Part shown: piece after piece, positions 47,456 through 59,983 of the stretch | Layout: every line of letters begins with the position of its first letter | Numbering within the stretch: position 1 is the stretch's first letter | NCBI RefSeq assembly: GCF_900111595.1 | Contig: NZ_FOHN01000012.1 | Span: forward strand, 35,622-99,621 | Length of the DNA stretch: 64,000 bases | Direction: 5' to 3' | From: [Clostridium] polysaccharolyticum | GTDB taxonomy: Bacteria > Bacillota > Clostridia > Lachnospirales > Lachnospiraceae | The notes under the pieces: generated by a model | The model's database searches: none | Seen by the model: the letters and a program-made list of their open reading frames with translations, nothing else | Told to the model about the DNA's origin: nothing | Translations under genes and position numbers: made by a program

Positions 47456-48394
47456 CTACTTATTCACAGGCAATGTTTCTATATATTCTTTTATGTTTTT
47501 ATCGTTTTCGCTGTTATTTATAAAAAATCCTGTATTATCAGCAAACATACACAATTCTTTCTTTTGATTCTTATATAAAATAATTTTTGATGTTTTTACA
47601 ATATCAAACGTTCTAATACCTTGCTTATAATTCAAATTATATGCAAATAAAACATTATCATTCTTTTTGAATAAATAATCCACCATCTGCTCTTTTGTAA
47701 ATTCATCCTTAACCTCACCAGTGCCGTTACTTAATAGCACTTTCATATTTGTAATGTTTAAAAAATCAAATGCACAAAAATCACATATTTTCAATTTTTT
47801 CAAAATGGAAACATTTGTATGAACTGGATTCTCCTTATCATCTGGAATTTTGGAATAAATAAGATCTGTATCACCATGAAATAACATATTATCATTTCCA
47901 TCTTCTACTATATTTTCGTTATACCCTTTTGTATTTGCAATATGAAAATATGGTGTTTTATATTTTTGTTCTCTATCATTTATGACAAAATTTATAGCAT
48001 CTATTGAAAAATCAGCTCTTTTTTCATAATTTTCTATGCCTAGCTGTAGCACACACCAATAAACATTCCACCCCTTATATTTATATGATTGCTCCAAGTA
48101 CAAATCAGAACACTGAACAGAATACTCCCCTGCTCCTGTTATGTCTAATGATTCAAATTGAAAACTTTTAATTTTTTTAGATGAAATTATCGGGATTGCA
48201 AAAGATTGTTGATAATCCATTGTTGAATAATAGCAAAGCGCATATTTTAACACATCACCACCATAAATTACCATCTTTTCATTTTTCCCTTTTGTACACC
48301 CTGCCATACATATACCGATTATAACGCACATCAGTATAATACACAGAGAATTTCTATTCCTTTTCCTTGATTTATGCAATGTTATATTATTCAC
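47456..48394 (-). CDS. lipoprotein of unknown function
   Basis: 312 residues. The start is GTG at 48394, because AAAGGAG lies 8 bp upstream; the frame opens earlier without a site. After a basic KSRKRNRNS stretch, a hydrophobic region and lipobox GICMAGC mark a lipoprotein. The mature part shows YALCYYSTMDYQQSF and no domain I recognise. It lies between the secreted protein and the MacA-like gene, so it may serve as an accessory or immunity lipoprotein; that is inference. Confidence 0.7.
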   Translation of the reverse strand: MNNITLHKSRKRNRNSLCIILMCVIIGICMAGCTKGKNEKMVIYGGDVLKYALCYYSTMDYQQSFAIPIISSKKIKSFQFESLDITGAGEYSVQCSDLYLEQSYKYKGWNVYWCVLQLGIENYEKRADFSIDAINFVINDREQKYKTPYFHIANTKGYNENIVEDGNDNMLFHGDTDLIYSKIPDDKENPVHTNVSILKKLKICDFCAFDFLNITNMKVLLSNGTGEVKDEFTKEQMVDYLFKKNDNVLFAYNLNYKQGIRTFDIVKTSKIILYKNQKKELCMFADNTGFFINNSENDKNIKEYIETLPVNK

Positions 48395-48481
48395 AATTAT
48401 TTCTCCTTTATTCACTTTTATACACGAAAAAATGCAGGATATGCTCAATTGACCACAAACCTGCAAATTTTCATTAAGAAA

Positions 48482-49068
48482 TTATCTAGTTACTAAAGTA
48501 GTTGTAATGCCATTTCCACTGTAACAATAACTTGTCTTAGTAAAAGATGTATTCTTAGTAACTGTATTAACTTTCTTAAAATCCCATCCATACAATGTTC
48601 CCATTCCAGCCAATCTATAATCACCTGAAACAAATTTGCTCAAATCGTAAGTATTAGTTTGAGAAACACTGAAAGTATATGTAACTGTTGTTGAATACGA
48701 ACTAGACAATTTTGCACTTAACTCGTTAATATCATCCGATGCTGATACACCAAGTTCAGTACTTACAATTTTTGTAACGCTACGTTCTTTCGTAGCTGCA
48801 GTCGTTATAGAATATATTTGTCCTTGATTTTTCACCCAATCACCATAGTACACTAAACATTTATAGAAATTTCCTACTTTCTTTTTATAGTATTCTGTTA
48901 ACAATGTAGTATTCTTTTTATCAAACTCCCATGATTCATTGCTGTAATACGTTGATGTTCCGTGATAATCAGGTGCAGTTTTCTTCGCTGCAAAAGCAAT
49001 ATTTCTACATGGCATCAATAATGTAAAACACATTATCAAACCTACCCCTCTTAATAAATTTTTTTCAT
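48482..49068 (-). pseudogene. secreted protein of unknown function, out of frame at an A7 tract in the signal peptide
   Basis: An ATG at 49068 with GGGAG 10 bp upstream reads MKK then a stop, because of seven A (49059-49065). With eight A it reads MKKNLLRGVGLIMCFTLL and then MPCRNIAFA/AKK, a complete signal peptide, and joins the 185-residue frame that follows. The mature part is Ser/Thr/Tyr-rich (ELSAKLSSSYSTTVTYTFSV) and ends TTTLVTR. I do not recognise it. Alternatively translation could begin at TTG 49039, but that leaves no full signal peptide. It is the first gene of the efflux operon. Confidence 0.6.
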
Positions 49069-49116
49069 TTTCAAAAAACTCCCACTAATTAATTAAACAA
49101 ACTTAACACTTTTCCC

Positions 49117-49145
49117 ATAATAACATGTCTTCTATAATATGTCAA
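49117..49145 (-). promoter_or_regulatory. promoter of the secreted-protein/efflux operon
   Basis: TTGACA and TATTAT separated by 17 bp on the minus strand, about 50 bp upstream of the ATG at 49068. It is near-consensus, so the damaged operon is probably still transcribed. Confidence 0.8.
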
Positions 49146-49335
49146 ATTATTACCATAGATTCTTGATAAATTTTAGACTCTTATTGCATAAGCATTTCCA
49201 AAATACCAAATCATAAGCGTACTTTTTAAGCATCCTGCAAAATTGAATACTCTTATTTTCGTTGGAATTTCTACCCGCATATGAAATAATCTGGGCATAT
49301 TTCTCCTTCTATGTATATGACTTCTTTATGCTTGC

Positions 49336-49366
49336 AAAAACACCAGTGCTTATCGCACTGGTGTCT
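49336..49366 (-). terminator. guaB terminator
   Basis: ACACCAGTGC/GCACTGGTGT stem followed by T5 on the minus strand, about 20 bp after guaB. Confidence 0.88.
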
Positions 49367-49385
49367 CTCATTTATCTCTATTCCA

Positions 49386-50894
<1,509 letters not shown>

Positions 50895-51032
50895 TTACAT
50901 ATTAACAATTAATTAGTATTATTAATATCATAATTTTATGGTAATTTTAAAAAGTATATCGAAAAGGCAGCTATTTGTCAAGATTATAGACTGTCTTTCA
51001 TTTATTAAAAAAACTAATAATTTTATTACTCT

Positions 51033-51527
51033 CTACTTTTTCACTTTACTAGGGGCTTTGTTGTACATGCATTCAATCATTTTCTCACTTGGATTAAAAT
51101 ACACTTTCATCTGGCTGGATTCTGTTGAAGCAATCATCATAAATGCATTACTCATGCCTTTGCTGTAATTTTTTACATTGCTAATTGATTTATTATCAAA
51201 CTCTTCTCTTCTTTCTGGAGATACGATAACCTCAACATCTTCCATATCTACTCTTAACATGTTTTTACGCTTTGCCTGGCCTGTAATACGGTCAAAATCA
51301 AACTGGCCATCACAGAATATGTATTCATATTCTACATAACTAAGACGTGGCCATACATAAACAGCAAGAACAGCTACCAAAGCTACTAAGGGAACCAAAA
51401 GCTGATTTCCACTTAATATTGCCAATAATAATAAAAATACCAGTAAAACAATTAATAATACCTTTAAAAACACAGATTGAAAAGGCGGCTTTACTCTTAC
51501 GCCAGCTTCTGCATATGATTCATTCAT
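51033..51527 (-). CDS. small membrane protein, DUF6106-like
   Basis: 164 residues. N-terminal MNESYAEAGVRVKPPF, two transmembrane helices (VFLKVLLIVLLVFLLLLAIL and LVPLVALVAVLAVYVW), then a soluble tail RLSYVEYEYIFCDGQFDFDRI ... VEVIVSPERREEF. I associate this layout with DUF6106, a Lachnospiraceae family of unknown role; the family number is from memory. ATG behind AAGGAGG. A truncated paralogue lies 130 bp upstream. Confidence 0.7.
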   Translation of the reverse strand: MNESYAEAGVRVKPPFQSVFLKVLLIVLLVFLLLLAILSGNQLLVPLVALVAVLAVYVWPRLSYVEYEYIFCDGQFDFDRITGQAKRKNMLRVDMEDVEVIVSPERREEFDNKSISNVKNYSKGMSNAFMMIASTESSQMKVYFNPSEKMIECMYNKAPSKVKK

Positions 51528-51633
51528 TGTCTTCCTCCTTCATTTCTCATGCTATCTTCTATTATACATAATTTTAGTGAGGAAACAAATACATTGTTTA
51601 TAAATTATATTTAACAAAAGCATTTTAAAATGA

Positions 51634-51846
51634 TTTCACAATTCATAATCCACATTACTAAGTCTTAGCATAAAATATAATTGCTACTACAACGAATACT
51701 GCTGCCATTGGTCCAAATAACGGACTCTTCACTAAAAGTGCTAATACTGCAAAAAATATAATACCAGCAACCATTAATGCCTTTAACAGTGTATTCTTAC
51801 ATGGCGGTTTTACTTTCACTCCAGCCTCTGCATATAACTCGTTCAT
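51634..51846 (-). pseudogene. truncated tandem paralogue of the DUF6106-like gene
   Basis: From the ATG at 51846 (AAGGAG site) it reads MNELYAEAGVKVKPP, close to its neighbour's MNESYAEAGVRVKPP, and two helices, then stops after FYAKT (51658). In the next frame LSNVDYEL then a stop follows directly, matching RLSYVEYEY of the full-length copy. So the copy lost its frame at the end of the second helix and its soluble tail is gone. The remaining 62-residue peptide could still be made. Confidence 0.7.
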
Positions 51847-51997
51847 GATTTTCTCCTTATTATTCTTCATGTTCTAGGATTTATTATACGAAATAAGACT
51901 TAAGAAACAAAGAGAAAATCATAAAACCGAGTTACTCTAACACTTTAAAATGGTTATCAAACATACGCAATTAACAATTTCATTTAGGTACTTGCTA

Positions 51998-52669
51998 TCA
52001 TGCCGATTGTGTAATGGTTATGGTTTTCGTTACATTTTCTCCTTTGACAATAATCTGTCCAACTCGCTGCTTGCCAGTGGTATTAGGTTTCACACCTATG
52101 TACATGGCTACACAACTACCTGCTCCGCCGTGATATGTGTTACGATCTACATAATAAATCCAGCTTTGGGTTGAATAAGCAGTCCATGCTCGATTACTGC
52201 CAACATTAATAAAGTAATTTTGTCCATATGATGGAGCTTGCAGACTAGTGTACTGCACGTTCAGAATAGTTGGCTCAGTATCTGGGTTTTTGCCAGTTGG
52301 ATTGCCCGTTTGATAAATCGTAAATGTATAGGAAGCACTTCCTGCAGAAAAAACAACTTTTCCACTACGAGATGCCGTCTGCTTATTACTCTCAACGGTA
52401 ATTTCAACTGCAGGATTGCTTGCAGTACCAGTTGTTTTGTTAGTTTTAATCCATGATGCACTTGGATATGCTGTCCACACTGAGTTATCACTTGGAATCA
52501 CAACCAAAGGATAGGTTCCTCCGTAATAAGTAAAATTCTTGCTTACTGTAGATTCACTTATTGGTGATATTACTTGAAATGTCGTTTCTGCCTTAATAGC
52601 CACTGGTGTACACATAGTAATGATCAATGCTAATGTTAAAAAAATATGTAAGATTTTGTTACCTCTCAT
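51998..52669 (-). CDS. secreted protein with two BACON-like domains
   Basis: 223 residues. Signal peptide MRGNKILHIFLTLALI then TMCTPVAIKA. Two beta-sandwich repeats follow, about 35-125 and 135-223. The first has VWTAYPSASWIKTNK ... VEITVESNKQTASRSGKVVF ... YTFTIYQTG and the second AWTAYSTQSWIYYVD ... RVGQIIVKG ... KTITITQSA. This W-T-A...SWI...R-G-I...I-x-Q pattern is the BACON domain, thought to bind carbohydrate or protein in gut bacteria. Function here unknown. ATG behind AAAGGGG. Confidence 0.8.
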   Translation of the reverse strand: MRGNKILHIFLTLALIITMCTPVAIKAETTFQVISPISESTVSKNFTYYGGTYPLVVIPSDNSVWTAYPSASWIKTNKTTGTASNPAVEITVESNKQTASRSGKVVFSAGSASYTFTIYQTGNPTGKNPDTEPTILNVQYTSLQAPSYGQNYFINVGSNRAWTAYSTQSWIYYVDRNTYHGGAGSCVAMYIGVKPNTTGKQRVGQIIVKGENVTKTITITQSA

Positions 52670-52801
52670 TATAAATCCCCTTTCTTTTTAAACCACTTTA
52701 AAATGTCAACCTAATTATACCATAAATAGCCAACCTCTTTCCATCCGTATCTGCCAACAATGGATTGAATGAATCAGACTTTACCTCATAACTGCATAAC
52801 A

Positions 52802-52866
52802 AAGTCTGAGTTCCTCAGACTTATCAAATAAAAACAGCGTAGCAGCCAAATAAAACTACTACGCTA
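52802..52866 (-). terminator. double hairpin after the second BACON gene
   Basis: First AGCGTAGTAG/CTGCTACGCT followed by GTTTTTATTT (52830-52866), then AAGTCTGAG/CTCAGACTT (52802-52823). Both are on the minus strand, about 80 bp past the truncated BACON gene. Confidence 0.75.
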
Positions 52867-52945
52867 TAAGTCTACCTTTTAGGAGTACAACAGCACCTAC
52901 GTTTCATTACCCCTTTTTCTTTGTAATAATATGTATGGGACTATT

Positions 52946-53473
52946 CTACCTTGGTGCCTGTGTAAAAGTTATAAACTGCCCCTCTCCACCACCAGATAGA
53001 TAGATCGTGCCCACTCTTCTATCTTTAGAACTGCTGTCGTTTGGAAGAACCTCAACTTCAAATGTTCTCTTCACATTTGCCTTGCCAGATATCTCTGAAC
53101 CATTTACACCAGCAAACTTGATAAAGTAATTGTTGCTTGTAGCTTTCCAATCAACCGTAGGAGTAATCGTAATGGTGAATTTCTGTCCATAACTAAAAAC
53201 CCCATATGTCAGATGTTTTGATATCCCGAATACAGATGTTTTTTCTGGCTCTTTACCATTCCTGTCTCCTAGCTGATAAACTGTGCAAGTTGCCGTTGCA
53301 CTTCCTGCTTTTATTGTAATGGTTCCTTTTCTGCTAGTTGTCATTGAGTTCTTTTCCATTTTGAAAGTTAAGGATGGATTAGATGCCTGCCCTTCGCTCT
53401 TTGTAATTTTAATCCAGTAAACATCTGATGTAGCAGTCCATACTTCATTCCCGCTTGTAACTGCATAGAACAT
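52946..53473 (-). pseudogene. BACON-domain protein copy lacking a signal peptide
   Basis: 175 residues that begin MFYAVTSGNEVWTATSDVYW, i.e. inside a first BACON-like repeat, then continue to YTVYQLGD-type and a second repeat ending GQFITFTQAPR. The paralogue at 51998 has about 50 extra N-terminal residues including the signal peptide. Upstream of 53473 there is only the groEL terminator region. This looks like a 5'-truncated duplicate; an AAGAGG two bases before the ATG is a poor site. Confidence 0.65.
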
Positions 53474-53514
53474 ATCCTCTTATGTCTCAAGGAATAATAC
53501 CTAATAAATCAGAC

Positions 53515-53556
53515 AAAATTCCGAAGCTCCTCTATATAGAAGTACTTCGGAATTCT
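53515..53556 (-). terminator. groEL terminator
   Basis: AATTCCGAAG paired with CTTCGGAATT around a 20-nt loop, ending in TTTTG on the minus strand, about 40 bp past groEL. Confidence 0.85.
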
Positions 53557-53597
53557 CTCTTGCTATATTAATTATAGATTTTAATTTCAGATACGAA

Positions 53598-55651
<2,054 letters not shown>

Positions 55652-55860
55652 TTTACTAGTTTTATGCAACTTATAATGTGTTGTAAATATTGATATTTTA
55701 AATATATTTCACTCAATATCTCATATTTTCTCTCGTATTCTCATTTTTTCTTTTTTCTCCAGTTCATTATATCCCATTCTCCACTGTTTTATGCAAGGCA
55801 TTCTATTATATACATTATATTCTTGTCTATGATATAATATTCATGAACAGAAAGGAAAGG

Positions 55861-56592
55861 ATGAACGACTTGAAAGAAAAACTTTATACAATCCCTGTTA
55901 CGGATGCCTTCCAGGCTGATTGTGAGTGCCCCCTATGCAGCATGTACCATGAATTAGAAACACAGAGCATTGAATATACTATGGGACCAAGTTACATGGA
56001 AGACGATACCCGTGCTGAAACCGACAAAGTGGGCTTTTGCAGCCACCATATCAAACAAATGTATGCCAGCCAGAACCGTCTTGGAATTACATTGATTTTA
56101 GATACTCATATGAACGAAGTCATTAAAAACTTAGAAAGACTTTCCAAAAACGGTAAGCCTGCCACTGGTTCTTTCTTTAAAAAACCAGCTTATACCGACG
56201 TAAAGTCCTACGTGGATTACTTAGAAGCAAACTGTTTTGTATGTAACCGTATTCGTAACACCTTTGACCGATACATCGCTACTATTTTTTATTTATATAA
56301 AACAGAGGGTACATTTCGAGATACCTTCCGAAATTCCAAAGGATTCTGTACGAAGCATTATGGAATGCTTTATCAAATGGCAGGAAGCAATCTAAGTGGT
56401 AATCTGCTGAATGAATTTATAAATGATTTAAATCGTTTATATTTAGAAAATATGAAACGGGTAAAAGAAGATCTAGAATGGTTCCGGGACAAGTTTGATT
56501 ACCGGAATCAGGATGCTCCTTGGAAAAACTCCAGGGATGCAGTGCCTCGTTCGATTTTGAAGATAAATTCTGTTATGTTAGATGAATCGTAA
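55861..56592 (+). CDS. DUF6062 family protein
   Basis: 243 residues from the ATG at 55861, which has AAAGG 5 bp upstream; an earlier ATG at 55843 has no site. It holds paired Cys motifs CECPLCSMYHELE near 20, VGFCSHHIKQM near 60, CFVCNRIRNTFDRYI near 125 and GFCTKHYGML near 165, the layout I associate with DUF6062 of clostridia. Repeated CxxC and C..H suggests a metal-binding cytosolic protein. Function unknown. A TATAAT lies about 10 bp before the first ATG. Plus strand, divergent from groESL. Confidence 0.82.
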   Translation: MNDLKEKLYTIPVTDAFQADCECPLCSMYHELETQSIEYTMGPSYMEDDTRAETDKVGFCSHHIKQMYASQNRLGITLILDTHMNEVIKNLERLSKNGKPATGSFFKKPAYTDVKSYVDYLEANCFVCNRIRNTFDRYIATIFYLYKTEGTFRDTFRNSKGFCTKHYGMLYQMAGSNLSGNLLNEFINDLNRLYLENMKRVKEDLEWFRDKFDYRNQDAPWKNSRDAVPRSILKINSVMLDES

Positions 56593-56601
56593 TAAAGATA
56601 A

Positions 56602-56650
56602 GGGAGCATGCAATCAATCCTTACATTTTGATTGGTATGCTCCTTTGTTA
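56602..56650 (+). terminator. terminator of the DUF6062 gene
   Basis: GGAGCAT-CAATCAA paired with TTGATTG-ATGCTCC and followed by TTTG. About 10 bp after the stop. Confidence 0.85.
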
Positions 56651-56680
56651 CTTTAAACATTATGGTATCATTGTATGGAA

Positions 56681-56782
56681 TTAACTGTTGCTTCTTAGAG
56701 TGCCTTCTAAATAAAGATCGATATAATCATCCTCTAATTTATAAAAATATAGATAGTATTTAGGACCAGCTTTTAGTACCAC
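56681..56782 (-). pseudogene. C-terminal remnant of an unknown gene
   Basis: A 33-codon frame from a GTG at 56782 reads VLKAGPKYYLYFYKLEDDYIDLY and ends LEGTLRSNS. It has coding-like composition but no ribosome site and no upstream continuation. Perhaps the tail of a lost gene. Family not recognised. Confidence 0.3.
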
Positions 56783-57246
56783 TCATTGAAAAACTCTTAT
56801 ACTTATTAGATGGTTCTCAATTTTTCTCTTCTATAACAGAATGCATCAATTTCAAATTGAAATTTAATCATTTAGATACATACCAAATTACAGGAAATAT
56901 ACTATTAACCTTTCCTATTGGATTTTGTATTCCATTTCTGGTAAATACTACAAAGAGAAAAAACTATATATTTACATTGCTATTATCAGCCAGTATTGAA
57001 TTCATGCAACTTGTACTCATTATTACTTTACATACTATAGATATCTGCTTTGACCTGCAAGATATTATTTTAAATATACTAGGTAGCTTCCTTGGATGCA
57101 TCTGTTTTTCATTGATAAGCAAACTCATAAAAAAGCTGTCTATACGCTATTTTCCAGAAACAAAATCTGGAAACGATATATTTTCTTTTATAATTACTAT
57201 TTGCAATAACTATTCAACGCACCAGAAAACCTTTTATGGTATGTGA
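56764..57246 (+). pseudogene. VanZ-like membrane protein, probably 5'-truncated
   Basis: The open frame from 56764 has no ATG before TTG 56857. The VanZ pattern is visible: TGNILLTFPIGFCIPFLV, SASIEFMQLVLIITL, CFDLQDIILNILGSFLG, with three remaining helices. VanZ proteins usually have an N-terminal helix and an INLIPF-like motif before this; here only SSITECINFKLKF is seen. Its upstream end overlaps the remnant at 56681. If translated from TTG it is 129 residues. Some VanZ proteins give teicoplanin resistance; this one is likely inactive. Confidence 0.6.
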
Positions 57247-57253
57247 TAATAAG

Positions 57254-57298
57254 AAAACGCCTGCTAAAAATCATCCAGTGAAATTTAGCAGGCACTTT
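57254..57298 (-). terminator. terminator of the DUF2225 gene
   Basis: GCCTGCTAAA paired with TTTAGCAGGC followed by GTTTTCTT on the minus strand; also near the end of the convergent VanZ remnant. Confidence 0.85.
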
Positions 57299-57319
57299 CC
57301 TATTGTTTTATATATTTAC

Positions 57320-58144
57320 TTAAGGCATTAACTCTTTAATTTCCCTAGCTTTCGCCTTAATACGTTCCTTGGCATCTCTTGCAGTAAGAACTTTAGAAAG
57401 CCATCTCTTAGATTCATCAAATTTGCCGCATCTTCTTGCTAAATCGGCAACAAGATAAGTAGTTGTGTGTTCATCCATACCGCACATTGGAAACATTTCC
57501 TTTGAAAAAGCACCTAAGAAACCTTCATAAGCCTTTGTAAGAAACTCAAGTTCCTCTGCCATAAGCTTTTTCTTTACTTCCTCAAGATTCTCTGTATCCT
57601 CTGGCAGGCTTTCGCGTTTTCCTCGGCAGAGCCAAGCCAGCTTCAGACATGTATATGCCTTTTCGCTCTGCTTGCTTTTCTTGACAATCGTACTTAATAG
57701 TGCAAGTTTATGTCTTGAAATGGCCTCATCATAGGTATAAATATCCCCCTCCTGATTGATTCCTTTAAAGTTATTAGAGATCTGTTCTTTAATAAAACGT
57801 GCCTGCGTAGATGTCATGTAGTTAAAATAACGGCTTAACGCTGCATATCCACAGTGCGGACAAACTATGGCATCATATTTTAAAGAATCAACAAGCTGGT
57901 ATTTAGGCCGCAAATCTGTATCAGCAGAAATCAGTTTAATCTTACCTGTACGAACGGTTTTACTCTTAAATTCCTTGTCACATACAGGACACGTATATGT
58001 TTTATCAAATAAAATCTCAGCTTCTGTCACTTGATGCTTTACAGGTGCAGCCTCCTCCGATTTTGCTGACTCATTTTCATATACTTCTACATTTTTTAAT
58101 CCTCCAAGACCAAATTCCTCTAATCCAGAAAACAAATCACTCAT
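57320..58144 (-). CDS. DUF2225 family protein
   Basis: 274 residues. Two zinc-ribbon-like pairs typical of DUF2225: TYTCPVCDKEFKSKTVRTGK near residue 50 and YDAIVCPHCGYAALSRYFN near residue 95. The rest is helical, with TPR-like pairs around 145-270. Cytosolic, unknown function, common in clostridia. It lies 38 bp after glnS on the same strand. ATG behind AGGAGG. Confidence 0.88.
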   Translation of the reverse strand: MSDLFSGLEEFGLGGLKNVEVYENESAKSEEAAPVKHQVTEAEILFDKTYTCPVCDKEFKSKTVRTGKIKLISADTDLRPKYQLVDSLKYDAIVCPHCGYAALSRYFNYMTSTQARFIKEQISNNFKGINQEGDIYTYDEAISRHKLALLSTIVKKSKQSEKAYTCLKLAWLCRGKRESLPEDTENLEEVKKKLMAEELEFLTKAYEGFLGAFSKEMFPMCGMDEHTTTYLVADLARRCGKFDESKRWLSKVLTARDAKERIKAKAREIKELMP

Positions 58145-58182
58145 TCTCCAACCTCCTATGTGGTATTACATAAATAATAAAA

Positions 58183-59868
58183 TTATTTATTTGGTTTATA
58201 TGAACTCTTTAACGAAACAATACGATTAAATACTAATTTATCTTCTCTTGAGTCCTTACTATCCACACAGAAGTATCCATGACGAACAAATTGGAAACGG
58301 TCAAGTGCTTTCGCACCTTTTAAATATGGTTCTACAAAACAATTCTTCAACACCGTTAAAGAATTCGGATTTAAGTTTAAACTGCCATCCTCGTTGTAAA
58401 CACCCAGCTCTTCATTTACAATATTTTCATAATTTCTTACTTCTACTGGAACTGCTGTCGTACACTCTACCCAATGTATTGTCCCTTTTACCTTACGGCC
58501 AGTAAAGCCTGAACCGCTTCTGGTTTCTTTATCATACGTACAATGCACTTCTATAACATTTCCATTTTCGTCTGTTTTATAGTCAATACATTTTACAAAA
58601 TATGCATGCATCAGACGAACTTCATTACCTGGATATAATCTGAAATATTTTTTTGGAGGCTCTATCATAAAATCCTCACGGTCAATATATAATTCACGGC
58701 CGAATGGAACCTTACGAGTGCCAAGCTCCTCATTTTCCTGATTATTCTGTACATCAAGATATTCTATTTCACCTTCTGGGTAATTATCAATAATTAACTT
58801 AATTGGATCAAGAACAGCCATAACCCGGTCATTCTTCATCTTCAGGTCTTCACGAATACAATACTCTAGCATTGCATAGTCCACTGAACTGTTGCTCTTC
58901 GATACACCGCAAAGTTCCATAAACTTCCGGATGGATTCTGGTGTAAAACCCCTGCGCCGAAGTGCGGCAATAGAAACCAGTCTTGGGTCATCCCATCCGT
59001 CCACAATACCTTCTTCTACTAACTTTTTAATGTAACGTTTGCCTGTAATTACATTAGTAAGATACAGTTTAGCAAATTCAATCTGCTTTGGCGGGTTTTC
59101 ATAACCTAATTCTGTTACAACCCAGTCATAAAGCGGCCTATGATCCTCAAACTCTAATGTACAGATTGAATGCGTTACCCCTTCAATGGCATCTTCAATT
59201 GGATGCGCAAAGTCATACATAGGGTAAATGCACCACTTATCGCCAGTATTATGGTGTGTCATTCTAGCAACACGGTACAGAATTGGATCACGCATATTGA
59301 TATTAGGCGAAGCCATATCAATCTTAGCACGTAAAACCTTTGTTCCGTCTGCAAACTCACCATTTTTCATCTGTTCGAATAAAGCTAAGTTTTCCTCAAC
59401 AGAACGGTCTCTATAAGGGCTGTTCTTTCCAGGCTCTGTTAAAGTTCCACGATACTCTCTGATTTCATCCGCATTTAAATCACAAACATATGCTTTTCCC
59501 TTTTTAATAAGTGTAACTGCTGCTTCATACATCTGCTCAAAATAATTAGAGGCAAAAAATACTCTGTCATCAAATTTGCCTCCAATCCACTGTACGTCGT
59601 CTTCAATTGATTTCACAAACTCTGTCTTTTCCTTTGTAGGATTTGTATCATCAAATCTTAGATTGAATTGACCATTATATTTTTCGGCTAATCCTGAATT
59701 TAATAGAATGGACTTAGCATGTCCAATGTGAAGATATCCGTTAGGCTCTGGTGGAAATCGTGTTATGACTTTCTTGCATTTTCCTTCTGCTATATCTTTA
59801 TCAATAATCTGTTCGATAAAGTTTTTTGTCACCACTTCTTTTTCTTCAGAAACATGTTCTTTTTCCAC
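58183..59868 (-). CDS. glnS: glutaminyl-tRNA synthetase
   Basis: Charges tRNA-Gln with glutamine. I start at GTG 59868 because AAGGAGG is 7 bp upstream (561 residues). Class I motifs are [17 protein letters not shown] (HIGH) near residue 40 and [10 protein letters not shown] in place of KMSKS near residue 270, with [14 protein letters not shown] between. The C-terminal beta-barrel anticodon domain starts near 350. Clostridia vary between GlnRS and the GatCAB route; its presence here shows the direct route. A 7-A run in frame (at 58647) shows that homopolymers of this length are read correctly here. Confidence 0.96.
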   Translation of the reverse strand: MEKEHVSEEKEVVTKNFIEQIIDKDIAEGKCKKVITRFPPEPNGYLHIGHAKSILLNSGLAEKYNGQFNLRFDDTNPTKEKTEFVKSIEDDVQWIGGKFDDRVFFASNYFEQMYEAAVTLIKKGKAYVCDLNADEIREYRGTLTEPGKNSPYRDRSVEENLALFEQMKNGEFADGTKVLRAKIDMASPNINMRDPILYRVARMTHHNTGDKWCIYPMYDFAHPIEDAIEGVTHSICTLEFEDHRPLYDWVVTELGYENPPKQIEFAKLYLTNVITGKRYIKKLVEEGIVDGWDDPRLVSIAALRRRGFTPESIRKFMELCGVSKSNSSVDYAMLEYCIREDLKMKNDRVMAVLDPIKLIIDNYPEGEIEYLDVQNNQENEELGTRKVPFGRELYIDREDFMIEPPKKYFRLYPGNEVRLMHAYFVKCIDYKTDENGNVIEVHCTYDKETRSGSGFTGRKVKGTIHWVECTTAVPVEVRNYENIVNEELGVYNEDGSLNLNPNSLTVLKNCFVEPYLKGAKALDRFQFVRHGYFCVDSKDSREDKLVFNRIVSLKSSYKPNK

Positions 59869-59930
59869 TGTGTCCCCTCCTTGCGTCTTTTTGAAAATCA
59901 ATATTATAATATCACATCTATTACTAAGTG

Positions 59931-59969
59931 AAAAGGGGGGTGTTGCAAAAAATTACAACTCCCCCTTTT
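59931..59969 (-). terminator. terminator of the SleB-like gene
   Basis: AAAAGGGGG-AGTTG paired with CAACA-CCCCCCTTTT on the minus strand, 15 bp after the stop. Confidence 0.8.
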
Positions 59970-59983
59970 GATTCAAGCTCATT

